NCBI GenBank assembly: GCA_009780915.1
Contig: WQZD01000002.1
Location: 62,001-126,000, forward strand
Direction: 5' to 3'
Length of the DNA stretch: 64,000 nucleotides
DNA from: Propionibacteriaceae bacterium
Lineage (GTDB): Bacteria > Actinomycetota > Actinomycetes > Propionibacteriales > Propionibacteriaceae
A model generated the notes under the pieces. It did no database searches. It worked only from the letters and a program-made list of their open reading frames with translations, and was not told where the DNA came from. Each line of letters starts with the position of its first letter. Within the stretch, counting starts at the first letter, position 1. Shown piece after piece: positions 16,049 to 23,843 of the stretch. A program made the translations under genes and the position numbers.

Positions 16049-19000
16049 ATGCAGGGTGGTGTCAGGCCGTTTCGCGGCACCGGCTCTGACGCCCGCCGCT
16101 ACGTCGAAGCCGACCGCAGTACTGCCGACGACTACTACCTCGACGGTGACGCGGTGTTCGCCGCTTGGACTCTGAGCGGTGCAGACGGCACCGTGCGGGC
16201 CACCGCCAGCCTGGCACCCGAGCAGTACGCGGCGTGGGTGGACTGGACGCACCCACTCACCGGGGAACGTATGGGGGTACCGCGCAAGCCTGGTGACGGC
16301 AAGCAGGGGTCGCCGAGGTTTCAGGAGATGATCGTCAACGCCCCAAAGTCCCTGTCGATGGCGGCGGCGTTGCACCCCGACGTGTCAGCGGCATTGGATG
16401 CCGCGCAGGCCGACGCCGCCGATCAGATACGCCGCTACCTCGCCCTGCACGCCACGACCAGGGTCGGGCCGCGCGGCGCGCAGCAGGTCGTGCCGGTGGA
16501 GGGGTTGCAGACGGTCAGCATTGTGCACCACACGTCGCGGGCGGGTGACCCGCACCGGCACATCCATTTCCAGATCGGCACGAGGGTCTGGGCGGCTGGC
16601 GCCTGGCGGGGCCTGGATGGTGTCGCCTTGTTCAAGATACAAGGCGCACTCCGGACCGTCGGCACCGGGGTGATCGCTGCCCATCCCGGCCTGGCCGACA
16701 CCCTAGCCGCGCACGGGTTGACGCTCGATCCGACGACGGGTGAGGTGCTGGAGTTGGAGCGGTTCAACCAGGCCATGTCGAAACGTGGCCTCCAAGTCGA
16801 AACCAACCTGGCAGTGTTGCGCTCCGAGTGGGAGCAGGCACATCCCAGCGAGACGATGAGCCACACCACCTCGGGACGGCTGCACCACCTGGCATGGGCG
16901 CAGAACCGGCCAGGCAAGAAACCCGCCACCTTGGCCGGTGAGGCCGAATGGATCACCGAGCTACGCGCCGCCGGATACGACCCGGCGACAGTGAAGCGTG
17001 CCAGGCCGGTGCCGGTGGTGCCGCTTGGCACCTTGGGCACCCAACAGATCGCCGCCCGCGCCCTGGACCGGTGCGGCTCCGACCAGTCCGCCTGGACACC
17101 CCACCAGATACGAGAACACGTCGCAGCCCTCGTCGCCGAAACTGGGGTCCGAGCGACCGGTGAGGAACTGCGAAGGTTCATCGACCAGGCCGCCACCCTG
17201 GCACTGGCCGGGTGCGTGTCGGTGCTACCGGCTGGCTTGCCGCACCCCGAGCACGTCGCACACCTGACCAACGCTCGGGTGATCGCCGCCGAAACCACAC
17301 TGCGCGACCTGCTCACCAGCCTTGTTCCACCCGGCGACCTGCCCCTGGCGGACGTGGCGGCGCTGGCCGCCGCGCGTGGTCTTGATGACGGGCAGGCGCG
17401 GGCTGCTGCCGCCGTCGCATCCGGCGATCCGCTGGTGATCGTGGAAGGCGCGGCAGGTTCAGGCAAAACCTCCATGCTCGCTGTCGCACTCGCGGCGATC
17501 CAACACGACCGTGACTACGGTTCACGCGGGCTGGTCCGGGTGTTGGCACCGACCCGGCGCGCCGCCCAAGTCGCCCAGCAAGAACTCGGCGTGCCCGCCA
17601 CCTCGGTCGCCGCCCTGATCCACCAGCATGGCTGGCGATGGGACACCGACGGGGTATGGACCAGGCTCGCCATCGGTGACACCGACCCCTACACGGGCCG
17701 CGTTTTCAACGGCCCGCCCCAATCGGCGCGATTGGCCCGTGGTGAGCGGGTAATCGTGGACGAAGCCGGAATGCTCGACCAAGACACCACCACCGCCCTG
17801 TTGACCCTCGTCACCGAAGCTGGAGCCACCGTGGCACTGGTCGGAGACCGCGCCCAGTTGCCCGCCATCGGACGTGGCGGCGTCCTCGACATCGCCGCCA
17901 GCGTGCGCGGACGCACCTTCGACATGACCGAGGTCCACCGGTTCACCGACCCCGCCTACGCCGCCCTCACCATCGCCATGCGCGACCGCGACAACCCCGG
18001 CCAAGTGTTCGAACGACTGGCCGCGCTCGACCTGATACGTCTGCACGCCAGCCAAGACGAGCAACAAGAACACATCGCCGCCGCCCTTGCTGACGGTGAG
18101 ACGGTGACGGTGTCGACCAACGATGAGGCCACAATGCTCAACCAGGCCGTCCGCGCCCGCCGGGTCGCCTCCGGCCTGGTGGACGACACCGTCACCGTGA
18201 CCGGTAGCGACGGCCTACCCATCGGCAAGGGTGACTTGATCCAAACCCGCCGCAACAACAGCAGCCTGAGTGTGACCAACCGGCAAACCTGGACCGTCCA
18301 ACACGTCCAGGACGGCCAACTATGGGCACGCCCCGCCGATGCCAGCCGCACCACTGCGGCGAGCCTGGTGCGCCTACCAGCCGACTATGTGAGTCAATGG
18401 GCGCACCTGTCGTATGCGACGACCGCCTACGGCGTCCAAGGCGTCACCACCCCGGCCTCCCGCACCATCCTCACCGAGGCGCTCGATGCGGCAGGCGCCT
18501 ATGTCGGCATGACCCGAGGCCGCCACTCGAACTTGCTCCATATCGTCGCGGAGAACATGGCAGACGCCCGTCAGCAGTACATCGACGCTATGGGCCGCGA
18601 CCGCGCCGACCGTGGACTGGCCGCCGTAACCCGCCAAGCCATCCAAGACATCACAGGACTGGTCGAGCCCGCCGCCCAGATCGTCAACCAGGAAACCGCG
18701 CGGCTGCGCGCCCTGGCCGGGAAGGCTGACGCGAACGCCCAGCGTTGGCAGCAAGCCGCCGACGCCTTGGCGCGGCTGGCCGACCAGCACCAGCAAGCCC
18801 ACGACCAGCAGCAAGGCATTGTTGATGAGGCGCAGAACCGACTGGAACAGACCTTCACCGCTGTGCTCGGCCATCTCTCCGCCGAGGCCGCCACTGATGC
18901 GCAAACCATGATCGCCGCCCATCAGGCGATGGAGACAGCCCACGATGCTGCCCGGCACGCTGGCTTGTTCGGACGCAAGACCGCCCAACTCGCCGCCGAC

Positions 19001-19513
19001 AGGGCGCAAGCCACCTACCAGGACATGCTGGCGCAGGTGTGCCGACGCTGGGGAAGTATCCCGACCAGCGACGACTCGGCATCATGGACAGGGACAGTCG
19101 CCGCCCAAGCCACCATGACCACGCCGCAAGTCGTCGACGCCCAACACGAGGCCGACCAGGCGAAAACAGACCTCTGGGCACTCGCCCGCCAGCAAAGCGA
19201 CGAGAAACGGGCAGCCAACGTGAAGGTGTATGGCTCCGCAGCCAGGCTGCACACGCCGAGCCATACCGCCGCCCAACACGCCGATGACTGGCGCATCCAA
19301 GCCGACGCCGCCCGTTTCGAACTCGCCCGCCTCGGTGCCATGCCTCCTGTTGAGGCTGTCCAACTCATCGAGCAGAACAGGGCAGCCCGTGCCGATGCCG
19401 ATGCCAAGCGAGAGGTGGCGGGCACTGGCGCCTTCCAGTCATCCCCAGCGTCCCACTGGGCCGCGCCGCAACGCTCCGCGACCGAACGGCGTGACCCTGG
19501 CTTCGGACTATGA
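16049..19513 (+). CDS. MobF-family relaxase/helicase (TraA/TrwC-like)
   Basis: 1154 aa. The N-terminal TrwC relaxase domain nicks oriT: candidate catalytic tyrosines are Y18 and the Y29-Y30 pair (ARRYVEADRSTADDYYLDG), and the metal-binding triad is in HRHIHF (H169, H171, H173). A RecD/TraI-type helicase follows with Walker A GAAGSGKTSML (K473), Walker B VIVDEAGM, and GDRAQLPAIG. The C-terminal 300 aa are Gln/Ala-rich and helical. Homologues start at a Met followed by GGV, and a GGAGG site 9 nt before 16049 supports this start over the GTG at 15995. No oriT was identified. Confidence 0.9.
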   Translation: MQGGVRPFRGTGSDARRYVEADRSTADDYYLDGDAVFAAWTLSGADGTVRATASLAPEQYAAWVDWTHPLTGERMGVPRKPGDGKQGSPRFQEMIVNAPKSLSMAAALHPDVSAALDAAQADAADQIRRYLALHATTRVGPRGAQQVVPVEGLQTVSIVHHTSRAGDPHRHIHFQIGTRVWAAGAWRGLDGVALFKIQGALRTVGTGVIAAHPGLADTLAAHGLTLDPTTGEVLELERFNQAMSKRGLQVETNLAVLRSEWEQAHPSETMSHTTSGRLHHLAWAQNRPGKKPATLAGEAEWITELRAAGYDPATVKRARPVPVVPLGTLGTQQIAARALDRCGSDQSAWTPHQIREHVAALVAETGVRATGEELRRFIDQAATLALAGCVSVLPAGLPHPEHVAHLTNARVIAAETTLRDLLTSLVPPGDLPLADVAALAAARGLDDGQARAAAAVASGDPLVIVEGAAGSGKTSMLAVALAAIQHDRDYGSRGLVRVLAPTRRAAQVAQQELGVPATSVAALIHQHGWRWDTDGVWTRLAIGDTDPYTGRVFNGPPQSARLARGERVIVDEAGMLDQDTTTALLTLVTEAGATVALVGDRAQLPAIGRGGVLDIAASVRGRTFDMTEVHRFTDPAYAALTIAMRDRDNPGQVFERLAALDLIRLHASQDEQQEHIAAALADGETVTVSTNDEATMLNQAVRARRVASGLVDDTVTVTGSDGLPIGKGDLIQTRRNNSSLSVTNRQTWTVQHVQDGQLWARPADASRTTAASLVRLPADYVSQWAHLSYATTAYGVQGVTTPASRTILTEALDAAGAYVGMTRGRHSNLLHIVAENMADARQQYIDAMGRDRADRGLAAVTRQAIQDITGLVEPAAQIVNQETARLRALAGKADANAQRWQQAADALARLADQHQQAHDQQQGIVDEAQNRLEQTFTAVLGHLSAEAATDAQTMIAAHQAMETAHDAARHAGLFGRKTAQLAADRAQATYQDMLAQVCRRWGSIPTSDDSASWTGTVAAQATMTTPQVVDAQHEADQAKTDLWALARQQSDEKRAANVKVYGSAARLHTPSHTAAQHADDWRIQADAARFELARLGAMPPVEAVQLIEQNRAARADADAKREVAGTGAFQSSPASHWAAPQRSATERRDPGFGL

Positions 19514-19560
19514 CTGACGGCGTCGATGGCTGACTATGCATCAGCCTCGGTTCACGCGGC

Positions 19561-20742
19561 TCAGGCTGCGGCTGCGTCGATGGTCGGAGCCGCTGGCGCG
19601 CTGGCCGTTGTTTTGCCTTGCCGTCCGATCAGGATGAGTAGGCAGGTGATGACGGCCCAGCCTGCCAGGATGAGCCACGGGGTGGTGGTCGAGGCGTTCG
19701 GGAAGTAGCCGAGGGTGCGGGCTAGGGTGCCGGTCGCGCCGGGGATGAGCCATTGCCCGATAGCGCCGAGGTGGGCGGGCAGGAACTGGTAGGGCACGGC
19801 CAGCGCCGCCCAAGGGACGGCGGCAAGGAGCGTGATCGCCCCAGCCAGACCGAAGCCGCGCAGGCCGAGCAGGCTGTTCAGTCCCACGAACAGCCCCGCG
19901 GTGCCCAGCAGCGACAGGGTCAGACCGCAGAAGACTAGCCCGAAGTTGCCGGGGTAGACGCCCAGCCAGGTGTCCAACACCAGTGTGGCGAGCAGACCAC
20001 CCAGGATGGCGGTGCCGGCCAGGACACCCAGGCGGCGTCCAGTGCCCTTGATGGTCAGCGAGATCAGGATGCCAGCGAGCAGCGCGGCAACGCTGAGCGG
20101 GATACCGGCGGTGGCCATGCCCACACCGTTCGCGTCGCCGCTGGACAGTGGAACGATGTCGGTGGTCGTCACCGTGATCAGCGCGGTCGGGATGGTTTGC
20201 GAGCCACCCTGGGAGGGCTGACCGGCGGGCGCGCCGCCAGCATGGTTACCCGCTTGGGCTTGCGCCATCGCCTGCTCCAGTTGAGTGACGGCCTGCTGAA
20301 GCTGGGTGGCGGCGCTGGAGACCCCGGCGAACATTTGGGTGTCCATCTGGTGCTGGAGTTGGGCGGTGATCTGGCTCATGATCTGGGTGGGGACTTGCCC
20401 AGCGGCAGACGCGGTCAACACCTCCGGGGCAGTCGTGCTCAGCACGACACCGCCGATGTAATCGCGGTCCTGGATGCCGGTGACGATGGTGTCACGGCTG
20501 TCGACGGTGACCAAGGTGACGGCGTCGCCGAGATTCGGCCCGGCGTTCTGGGTAAAGGTGGCGACCAGGTCGGCGTCTCCTGTCACGGCCACGGTTTGCC
20601 CTGATGCGCTGGCGCGGGCGGCTGGGCCGACGAACGCCAAGACGAGCAGCCCGATCAGGACGGCGGCGAGCAGTCCGATGCCGACCAGGCGGGCTGCGGG
20701 GTTGCCCCGGCGGGTGGGGCTGGTTTCGGTGTTCGCTGTCAT
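19561..20742 (-). CDS. YhgE/Pip-like (ABC-2 permease-like) membrane protein
   Basis: 393 aa. One N-terminal membrane helix (about 17-38) is followed by an exported domain of about 130 aa with a Gln-rich coiled-coil stretch (ITAQLQHQMDTQ onward) and a Gly/Gln linker. About six C-terminal membrane helices begin near residue 205. This topology matches YhgE/Pip-type ABC-2 relatives. AAGGAG lies 6 nt before the ATG at 20742. It is divergent from a TetR regulator with a shared 149-bp promoter region, a layout typical of a regulator controlling its membrane partner. Substrate unknown; drug or lipid export is possible. Confidence 0.65.
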   Translation of the reverse strand: MTANTETSPTRRGNPAARLVGIGLLAAVLIGLLVLAFVGPAARASASGQTVAVTGDADLVATFTQNAGPNLGDAVTLVTVDSRDTIVTGIQDRDYIGGVVLSTTAPEVLTASAAGQVPTQIMSQITAQLQHQMDTQMFAGVSSAATQLQQAVTQLEQAMAQAQAGNHAGGAPAGQPSQGGSQTIPTALITVTTTDIVPLSSGDANGVGMATAGIPLSVAALLAGILISLTIKGTGRRLGVLAGTAILGGLLATLVLDTWLGVYPGNFGLVFCGLTLSLLGTAGLFVGLNSLLGLRGFGLAGAITLLAAVPWAALAVPYQFLPAHLGAIGQWLIPGATGTLARTLGYFPNASTTTPWLILAGWAVITCLLILIGRQGKTTASAPAAPTIDAAAA

Positions 20743-20795
20743 GGCGGTCTCCTTCCTGGCCGGTCGGCTGGCGGGTGATGGCCACCAAGCCTGGC

Positions 20796-20816
20796 TATAA
20801 TGTGACACTGTGTCGC
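20796..20816 (+). promoter_or_regulatory. Promoter and operator in the membrane protein/TetR divergent region
   Basis: A consensus -10 TATAAT (20796-20801) on the plus strand is followed at the expected start point by GTGACACTGTGTCGC, an inverted repeat with core GACAC-T-GTGTC (20804-20814). A clear -35 was not seen. The TetR protein encoded downstream is the likely ligand. Confidence 0.55.
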
Positions 20817-20891
20817 GTTATTTGACGTTACCACCACCGCCAGGTCTGGAAACGACACACTTGGCGCGGACTTGTCGCATTAGGAGGAACG

Positions 20892-21488
20892 GTGGCCAGA
20901 CCACGCCGTGACGCTGGCGTCCCGTCCGCGCACCAACGGATTCTGGACGCCTTCTGGCGGATCTACCCCGACAAGCCGCTCACCTTGATGACGGTCGACC
21001 AGGTCTGCCTACGGGCGAAAGTGACCCGCGCGACGTTTTACCGGCACTTCGCCAACCTGACGGACGTGCTCGACGAGATCGAGGATCAGGCCATCCCCCG
21101 CGAGGTTCCACCCGCCATCTTCAGCGCCGCATCCACTGGCGAGACGACCGAAACAGTCTGGCAAGTGCTCGTCGACAACCAGGCCCAACTGGGCCGGTTG
21201 GCCGCGCTGCTGTCCAGCCGCGGCGACCCGCGTTTCGCCCGCCGCCTGAAAGATGCCATGTTGACCGCGTTCGTCACACAGATGGGCGGCCACGTCGACG
21301 ACCTGACCCAACAAGCGCGGTTCCGCATGGAGTTCGTCATCTCCGGGTTCGTCGGCGTCCTGGCCTACCACGGCGACACCAGCACACCATTCGACCCGCT
21401 ACCCGCCATGCAAGCCGTCTGGCCCATGGTCGCCGAACACCTCATCCCCATACTCCTCGAACAAACCCACACCGGATTCCGACACTGA
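20892..21488 (+). CDS. TetR/AcrR-family transcriptional regulator
   Basis: 198 aa. The N-terminal helix-turn-helix (about residues 15-60; MTVDQVCLRAKVTRATFYRH) is typical of TetR proteins, with a helical ligand-binding domain behind it. The GTG start has GGAGG 4-5 nt upstream. It is divergent from the YhgE/Pip-like gene and probably represses it and itself through the palindrome at 20802-20816. Its 3' end overlaps the 3' end of the convergent membrane-protein gene by 47 bp. Confidence 0.85.
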   Translation: MARPRRDAGVPSAHQRILDAFWRIYPDKPLTLMTVDQVCLRAKVTRATFYRHFANLTDVLDEIEDQAIPREVPPAIFSAASTGETTETVWQVLVDNQAQLGRLAALLSSRGDPRFARRLKDAMLTAFVTQMGGHVDDLTQQARFRMEFVISGFVGVLAYHGDTSTPFDPLPAMQAVWPMVAEHLIPILLEQTHTGFRH

Positions 21489-22095
21489 ACCGCCGTCGAT
21501 CCGAACCGACGGACAAATGGTCGCCGCACAACGCATCCATCATTGAGAAGACAACGCTCCGCCAGCCGCGCCAGACTATGCTGGGATAGCGCAGATGCGC
21601 ATAACCGGACGTGAGTACGTTTCCGATACCTCGGCTACTGAACGGCCATTCATAGGCGCCCATGCATCTGCATCCCGAGCGTCGACGTAGCATGAGCGAC
21701 AACGCCACGCCCGCACCCATGAGGAGGAGCGCGACTGCCATGAATGGCCAAGGACTCCATTCGTCGCCACAAAGGGTGGATGCGCCGTCCGTCCGGCAGA
21801 CGGTCCCGGGACCGTCCCGGTTGAGCCATGCGACATACAAGACCGGGATCCCTATCCCGCTGATGAGCATGAGCACTGATCGATTGCGCAAGGATGGGTC
21901 GGCGAGACCGATGATCGTCAGGACGACGGACGCGATGATCGCCCAAGGGCCAATCGTGAGGATGCTCATGATGCCGAAGCTGAACAAGCCGCCGACAAGC
22001 GTCCACAGCACATAGCCGACCGGACTCGGGAGGGGGGATGACGCACGTGTCACACGCGGGTGGCCAGTTGTGGGATTCGAGGACTCACCTGTCAT
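21442..22095 (-). CDS. Small multi-spanning membrane protein, C-terminus possibly altered
   Basis: 217 aa. Four hydrophobic segments at about 27-47, 49-68, 72-90 and 115-136 end with LMLRRR, after which an unrelated-looking Cys/Arg/Ser-rich tail of about 75 aa runs into the convergent TetR gene. The normal stop may have been lost at a rearrangement junction. Residues in GASTLCGDEWSPWPFM are matched by a fragment at 11161-11209. Start chosen at the first ATG; no strong ribosome binding site. Function unknown. Confidence 0.5.
   Translation of the reverse strand: MTGESSNPTTGHPRVTRASSPLPSPVGYVLWTLVGGLFSFGIMSILTIGPWAIIASVVLTIIGLADPSLRNRSVLMLISGIGIPVLYVAWLNRDGPGTVCRTDGASTLCGDEWSPWPFMAVALLLMGAGVALSLMLRRRSGCRCMGAYEWPFSSRGIGNVLTSGYAHLRYPSIVWRGWRSVVFSMMDALCGDHLSVGSDRRRFSVGIRCGFVRGVWG
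21739..21787. repeat. Right-hand partner of the diverged 49-bp duplication
   Basis: Matches 11161-11209 at 40 of 49 positions in direct orientation; here it is part of the complete membrane-protein gene. Confidence 0.6.
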
Positions 22096-22474
22096 GGCAT
22101 GACACTATCAAACGACATCAGATATGTGGATCAATGACAGTGGCAAGGACTGTCCACTCGCGTGACTGTGCGTGCGGAGGCTGGGCCGTGTGGGAAGTTC
22201 AGCACAATCGGATGGCTGTGACCCCCTGGATGAGGTTTGGTTGGAGTATCGGGCCTGAGAGCGCGAAATCTGGCCGCTAATCCAGCCGAATCGGTGTTGG
22301 GGGTTGATTCGTGGCGGGTTTGGCTGAAGTGTCCAGATGTTGCCGTGCTGGGGGTGGGCCTGGTCGGTGATCTGACCGGCGAGACGGGGTGTGGATGTGT
22401 CGCGGACCAGCTTGTGACGCCTGGTGGGGTTCGTCGTCGTCTGGTCCCGGCTGCGTGGTCTGGGTTGTGGCCGA
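22096..22474. other. Gene-free island DNA
   Basis: No frame with plausible start signals or composition. Overlapping long frames on both strands read Pro/Arg-rich or Gly/Trp-rich low-complexity peptides. Nothing else was recognised before the hairpin block. Confidence 0.5.
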
Positions 22475-22615
22475 GGGGGCGCGAACCGTGCGTTTTCGGG
22501 GTTGAAGTGCACGGTTCGTGCCCCCCGGATTTTTGTGGGGGCGCGAACCGTGCTTTTTCGGGCTGGGATGCACGGTTCGTGCCCCCGTGGGGGGTGGGGT
22601 ACGGTTTGTGCCCCC
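22475..22615. repeat. Tandem pair of near-identical long hairpins plus a half copy
   Basis: Left arm GGGGGCGCGAACCGTGC and right arm GCACGGTTCGTGCCCCC pair over 17 bp with one G-T. Copy 1 is 22475-22491/22509-22525; copy 2 is 22537-22553/22570-22586, with identical arms and related loops (both contain TTTTCGGG). A third right arm, two mismatches, lies at 22599-22615 without a partner. Spacing between copies is 62 bp. Confidence 0.9.
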
Positions 22616-22722
22616 GGGGTGGCTCGCTTCTCGTGGGGGGCTGGTGGTTTGTTCGTGGTTTCTCCGGTTGCGGCTCTGCTCAGGGGGCGGGGGACGGGAG
22701 CATGTGATGGGGGGGCATGGGA

Positions 22723-22778
22723 CGGGGGGCATGCGGAGTGGACCATGCCACGGGGGGTATGCGGAGTGGACCATGCCA
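22723..22778. repeat. Two adjacent 28-bp direct repeats
   Basis: Positions 22723-22750 and 22751-22778 are identical except for one base. The first copy contains GGCATG and CATGCC, which can pair around a 10-nt loop; the second has GGTATG. They abut the partial copy of the tRNA-Leu 3' end. Confidence 0.85.
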
Positions 22779-22794
22779 ATGGGGGGAGTCGAAC
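22774..22794 (-). repeat. Partial copy of the tRNA-Leu 3' end (possible att remnant)
   Basis: 19 of 21 bases match 23047-23067, the 3' end of tRNA-Leu, in the same orientation, including a 14-bp exact run GGGGGGAGTCGAAC. Integration at a tRNA 3' end leaves such direct repeats on the 3' side of the gene, which is where this lies. Confidence 0.55.
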
Positions 22795-22996
22795 GGCTGC
22801 TGCGCAGCCGTTCCCCTGCGTCGGGCCTATCGGCCCTCCTTGGGCCTCGCTACTCGGAAGCCCACCGGGCTTCCTCGCTTTACGCTCGGGCCCTCGCGGG
22901 TGTTACTTCAGCTTCGCTGAAGTAAACAGGCATCAATCGGCTCGGGAATGGAAGCCAGCTTCCATTCCTCTCGCCTCAATCGCCTGTTCGACTCCC
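22784..22996. repeat. 213-bp multi-hairpin element with inverted ends
   Basis: Ends are GGGAGTCGAAC (22784-22794) and GTTCGACTCCC (22986-22996), perfect 11-bp inverted repeats. Inside are perfect hairpins with tiny loops: 22791-22800/22804-22813 (10 bp, loop TGC), 22856-22863/22867-22874 (8 bp, loop ACC), 22903-22912/22916-22925 (10 bp, loop TTC) and 22945-22955/22958-22968 (11 bp, loop CA). An AACAGGC/GCCTGTT pair frames the last hairpin. No coding frame is convincing. Confidence 0.8.
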
Positions 22997-23045
22997 ACAG
23001 AAATAATTCAGGGTGTGGGCCCCCTGAGGGGGCCCACACCCTGAA
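22995..23045 (-). terminator. Terminator of tRNA-Leu
   Basis: Perfect 17-bp arms (23007-23023 and 23029-23045; TTCAGGGTGTGGGCCCC with its complement) and a 5-nt loop start 1 nt past the tRNA 3' end. The U-rich TTATTTCTG follows on the minus strand. Confidence 0.85.
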
Positions 23046-23046
23046 G

Positions 23047-23130
23047 TGCCCAAGGGGGGAGTCGAACCCCCACGTCCTTTCGGGACGGTCGATTTTGAGT
23101 CGACTGCGTCTGCCATTCCGCCACTTGGGC
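23047..23130 (-). tRNA. tRNA-Leu (anticodon CAA)
   Basis: 84 nt on the minus strand. The acceptor stem is GCCCAAG/CTTGGGC with discriminator A. The anticodon stem GTCGA/TCGAC frames loop CTCAAAA, giving anticodon CAA for UUG codons. A long variable arm (CGTCCCGAAAGGACG) marks it as class II. The T arm GGGGGTTCGACTCCCCC is intact. CCA is not encoded. It is followed by its own terminator and forms the right boundary of the accessory island. Confidence 0.93.
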
Positions 23131-23237
23131 AAGTGGGTCGGCGTCTCGTGATCGTGGGGTCACGACATGCCGACGTACATTCTGCCATAACCGCTCGTCC
23201 CTTGTCTCCTAGGGCTGAAAAGTGAGAGAATTCTTAA

Positions 23238-23843
23238 GTGGATGAAAAACCAACAGAAGCTATGAGGGTACTGGTCGCTGAAGACGAGGCCCTTATTCGG
23301 CTTGACCTTGTGGAACTGCTGGAAGATGCGGGTTATTCCGTCGTGGGTCAAGCTGCGGACGGAGAAGAAGCGATCACTTTGGCACGCGAGCTGGAGCCTG
23401 ACGTCGTCGTCATGGATGTCAAGATGCCGAAGATGGACGGAATCACCGCCGCTGAGACGATCACCGAAGAGCGCATCGCTCCGGTGGTCATGCTGACAGC
23501 CTTCTCACAACGTGATTTGATCGACCGGGCGAGCAGGGCGGGCGCCATGGCGTACGTCATCAAGCCCTTCGACTCCTCGGACGTCATTCCGGCGATCGAG
23601 GTCGCCCGGGCTCGGTTCGCGCAAATCCTGGCCGTCGAAGCGGAGGTCGCCGATCTGGAGGAGCGCCTCGCTTCCCGCAAGGTCGTCGACCAGGCCAAGG
23701 CCTTGCTCCAGGAGGGCTTGGGGCTGACGGAGGCCGAGGCTTTCCGCTGGATCCAGAAGACGGCCATGGACCTGCGCAAGTCGATGCGCGAGGTGGCCCA
23801 AGGCGTCATCGATCACGGTCGTCCGACCAAGGCGACGAAGTGA
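23238..23843 (+). CDS. pdtaR: ANTAR-domain response regulator, PdtaR-like
   Basis: 201 aa two-component regulator that acts on RNA as an antiterminator. The receiver domain (about 9-125) has the acidic pair E15-D16, phospho-acceptor D60 in VVVMDVKMP, the conserved Thr in MLTAFSQ, and Lys in YVIKPFD. The ANTAR domain fills about 130-190 (LEERLASRKVVDQAKALLQE and AFRWIQKTAMDLRKSM). It closely matches the mycobacterial PdtaR (Rv1626) layout. GTG at 23238 is taken as start; ATG at 23262 is an alternative. Its stop overlaps the polA start. The cognate PdtaS kinase is not in the window. Confidence 0.9.
   Translation: MDEKPTEAMRVLVAEDEALIRLDLVELLEDAGYSVVGQAADGEEAITLARELEPDVVVMDVKMPKMDGITAAETITEERIAPVVMLTAFSQRDLIDRASRAGAMAYVIKPFDSSDVIPAIEVARARFAQILAVEAEVADLEERLASRKVVDQAKALLQEGLGLTEAEAFRWIQKTAMDLRKSMREVAQGVIDHGRPTKATK

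Larger units (their letters stand above)
12384..21488. mobile_element. Putative integrative mobilisable element (serine recombinase plus MobF relaxase)
   Basis: The block holds a large serine recombinase, an HTH protein, a small membrane protein, a MobF-type relaxase/helicase, and a divergent membrane protein/TetR pair. No type IV secretion, coupling protein or replication gene is visible, so transfer would need helper functions. Exact ends were not found: serine recombinase cores are only a few base pairs. Limits given are gene limits, not att sites. Confidence 0.6.

Noticed and set aside
22096..22779. Long overlapping frames on both strands rich in Pro/Arg or Gly/Trp
   Set aside because: They read through perfect inverted repeats, lack ribosome binding sites and have low-complexity composition expected of GC-rich noncoding DNA.
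22475..22996. CRISPR array
   Set aside because: Repeats are long hairpins or adjacent duplicates without unique, regular spacers, and no cas genes are present.
22981..23000. Second tRNA suggested by GTTCGACTCCCAC on the plus strand
   Set aside because: No acceptor, D or anticodon arms can be built; it is better explained as the inverted end of the multi-hairpin element.
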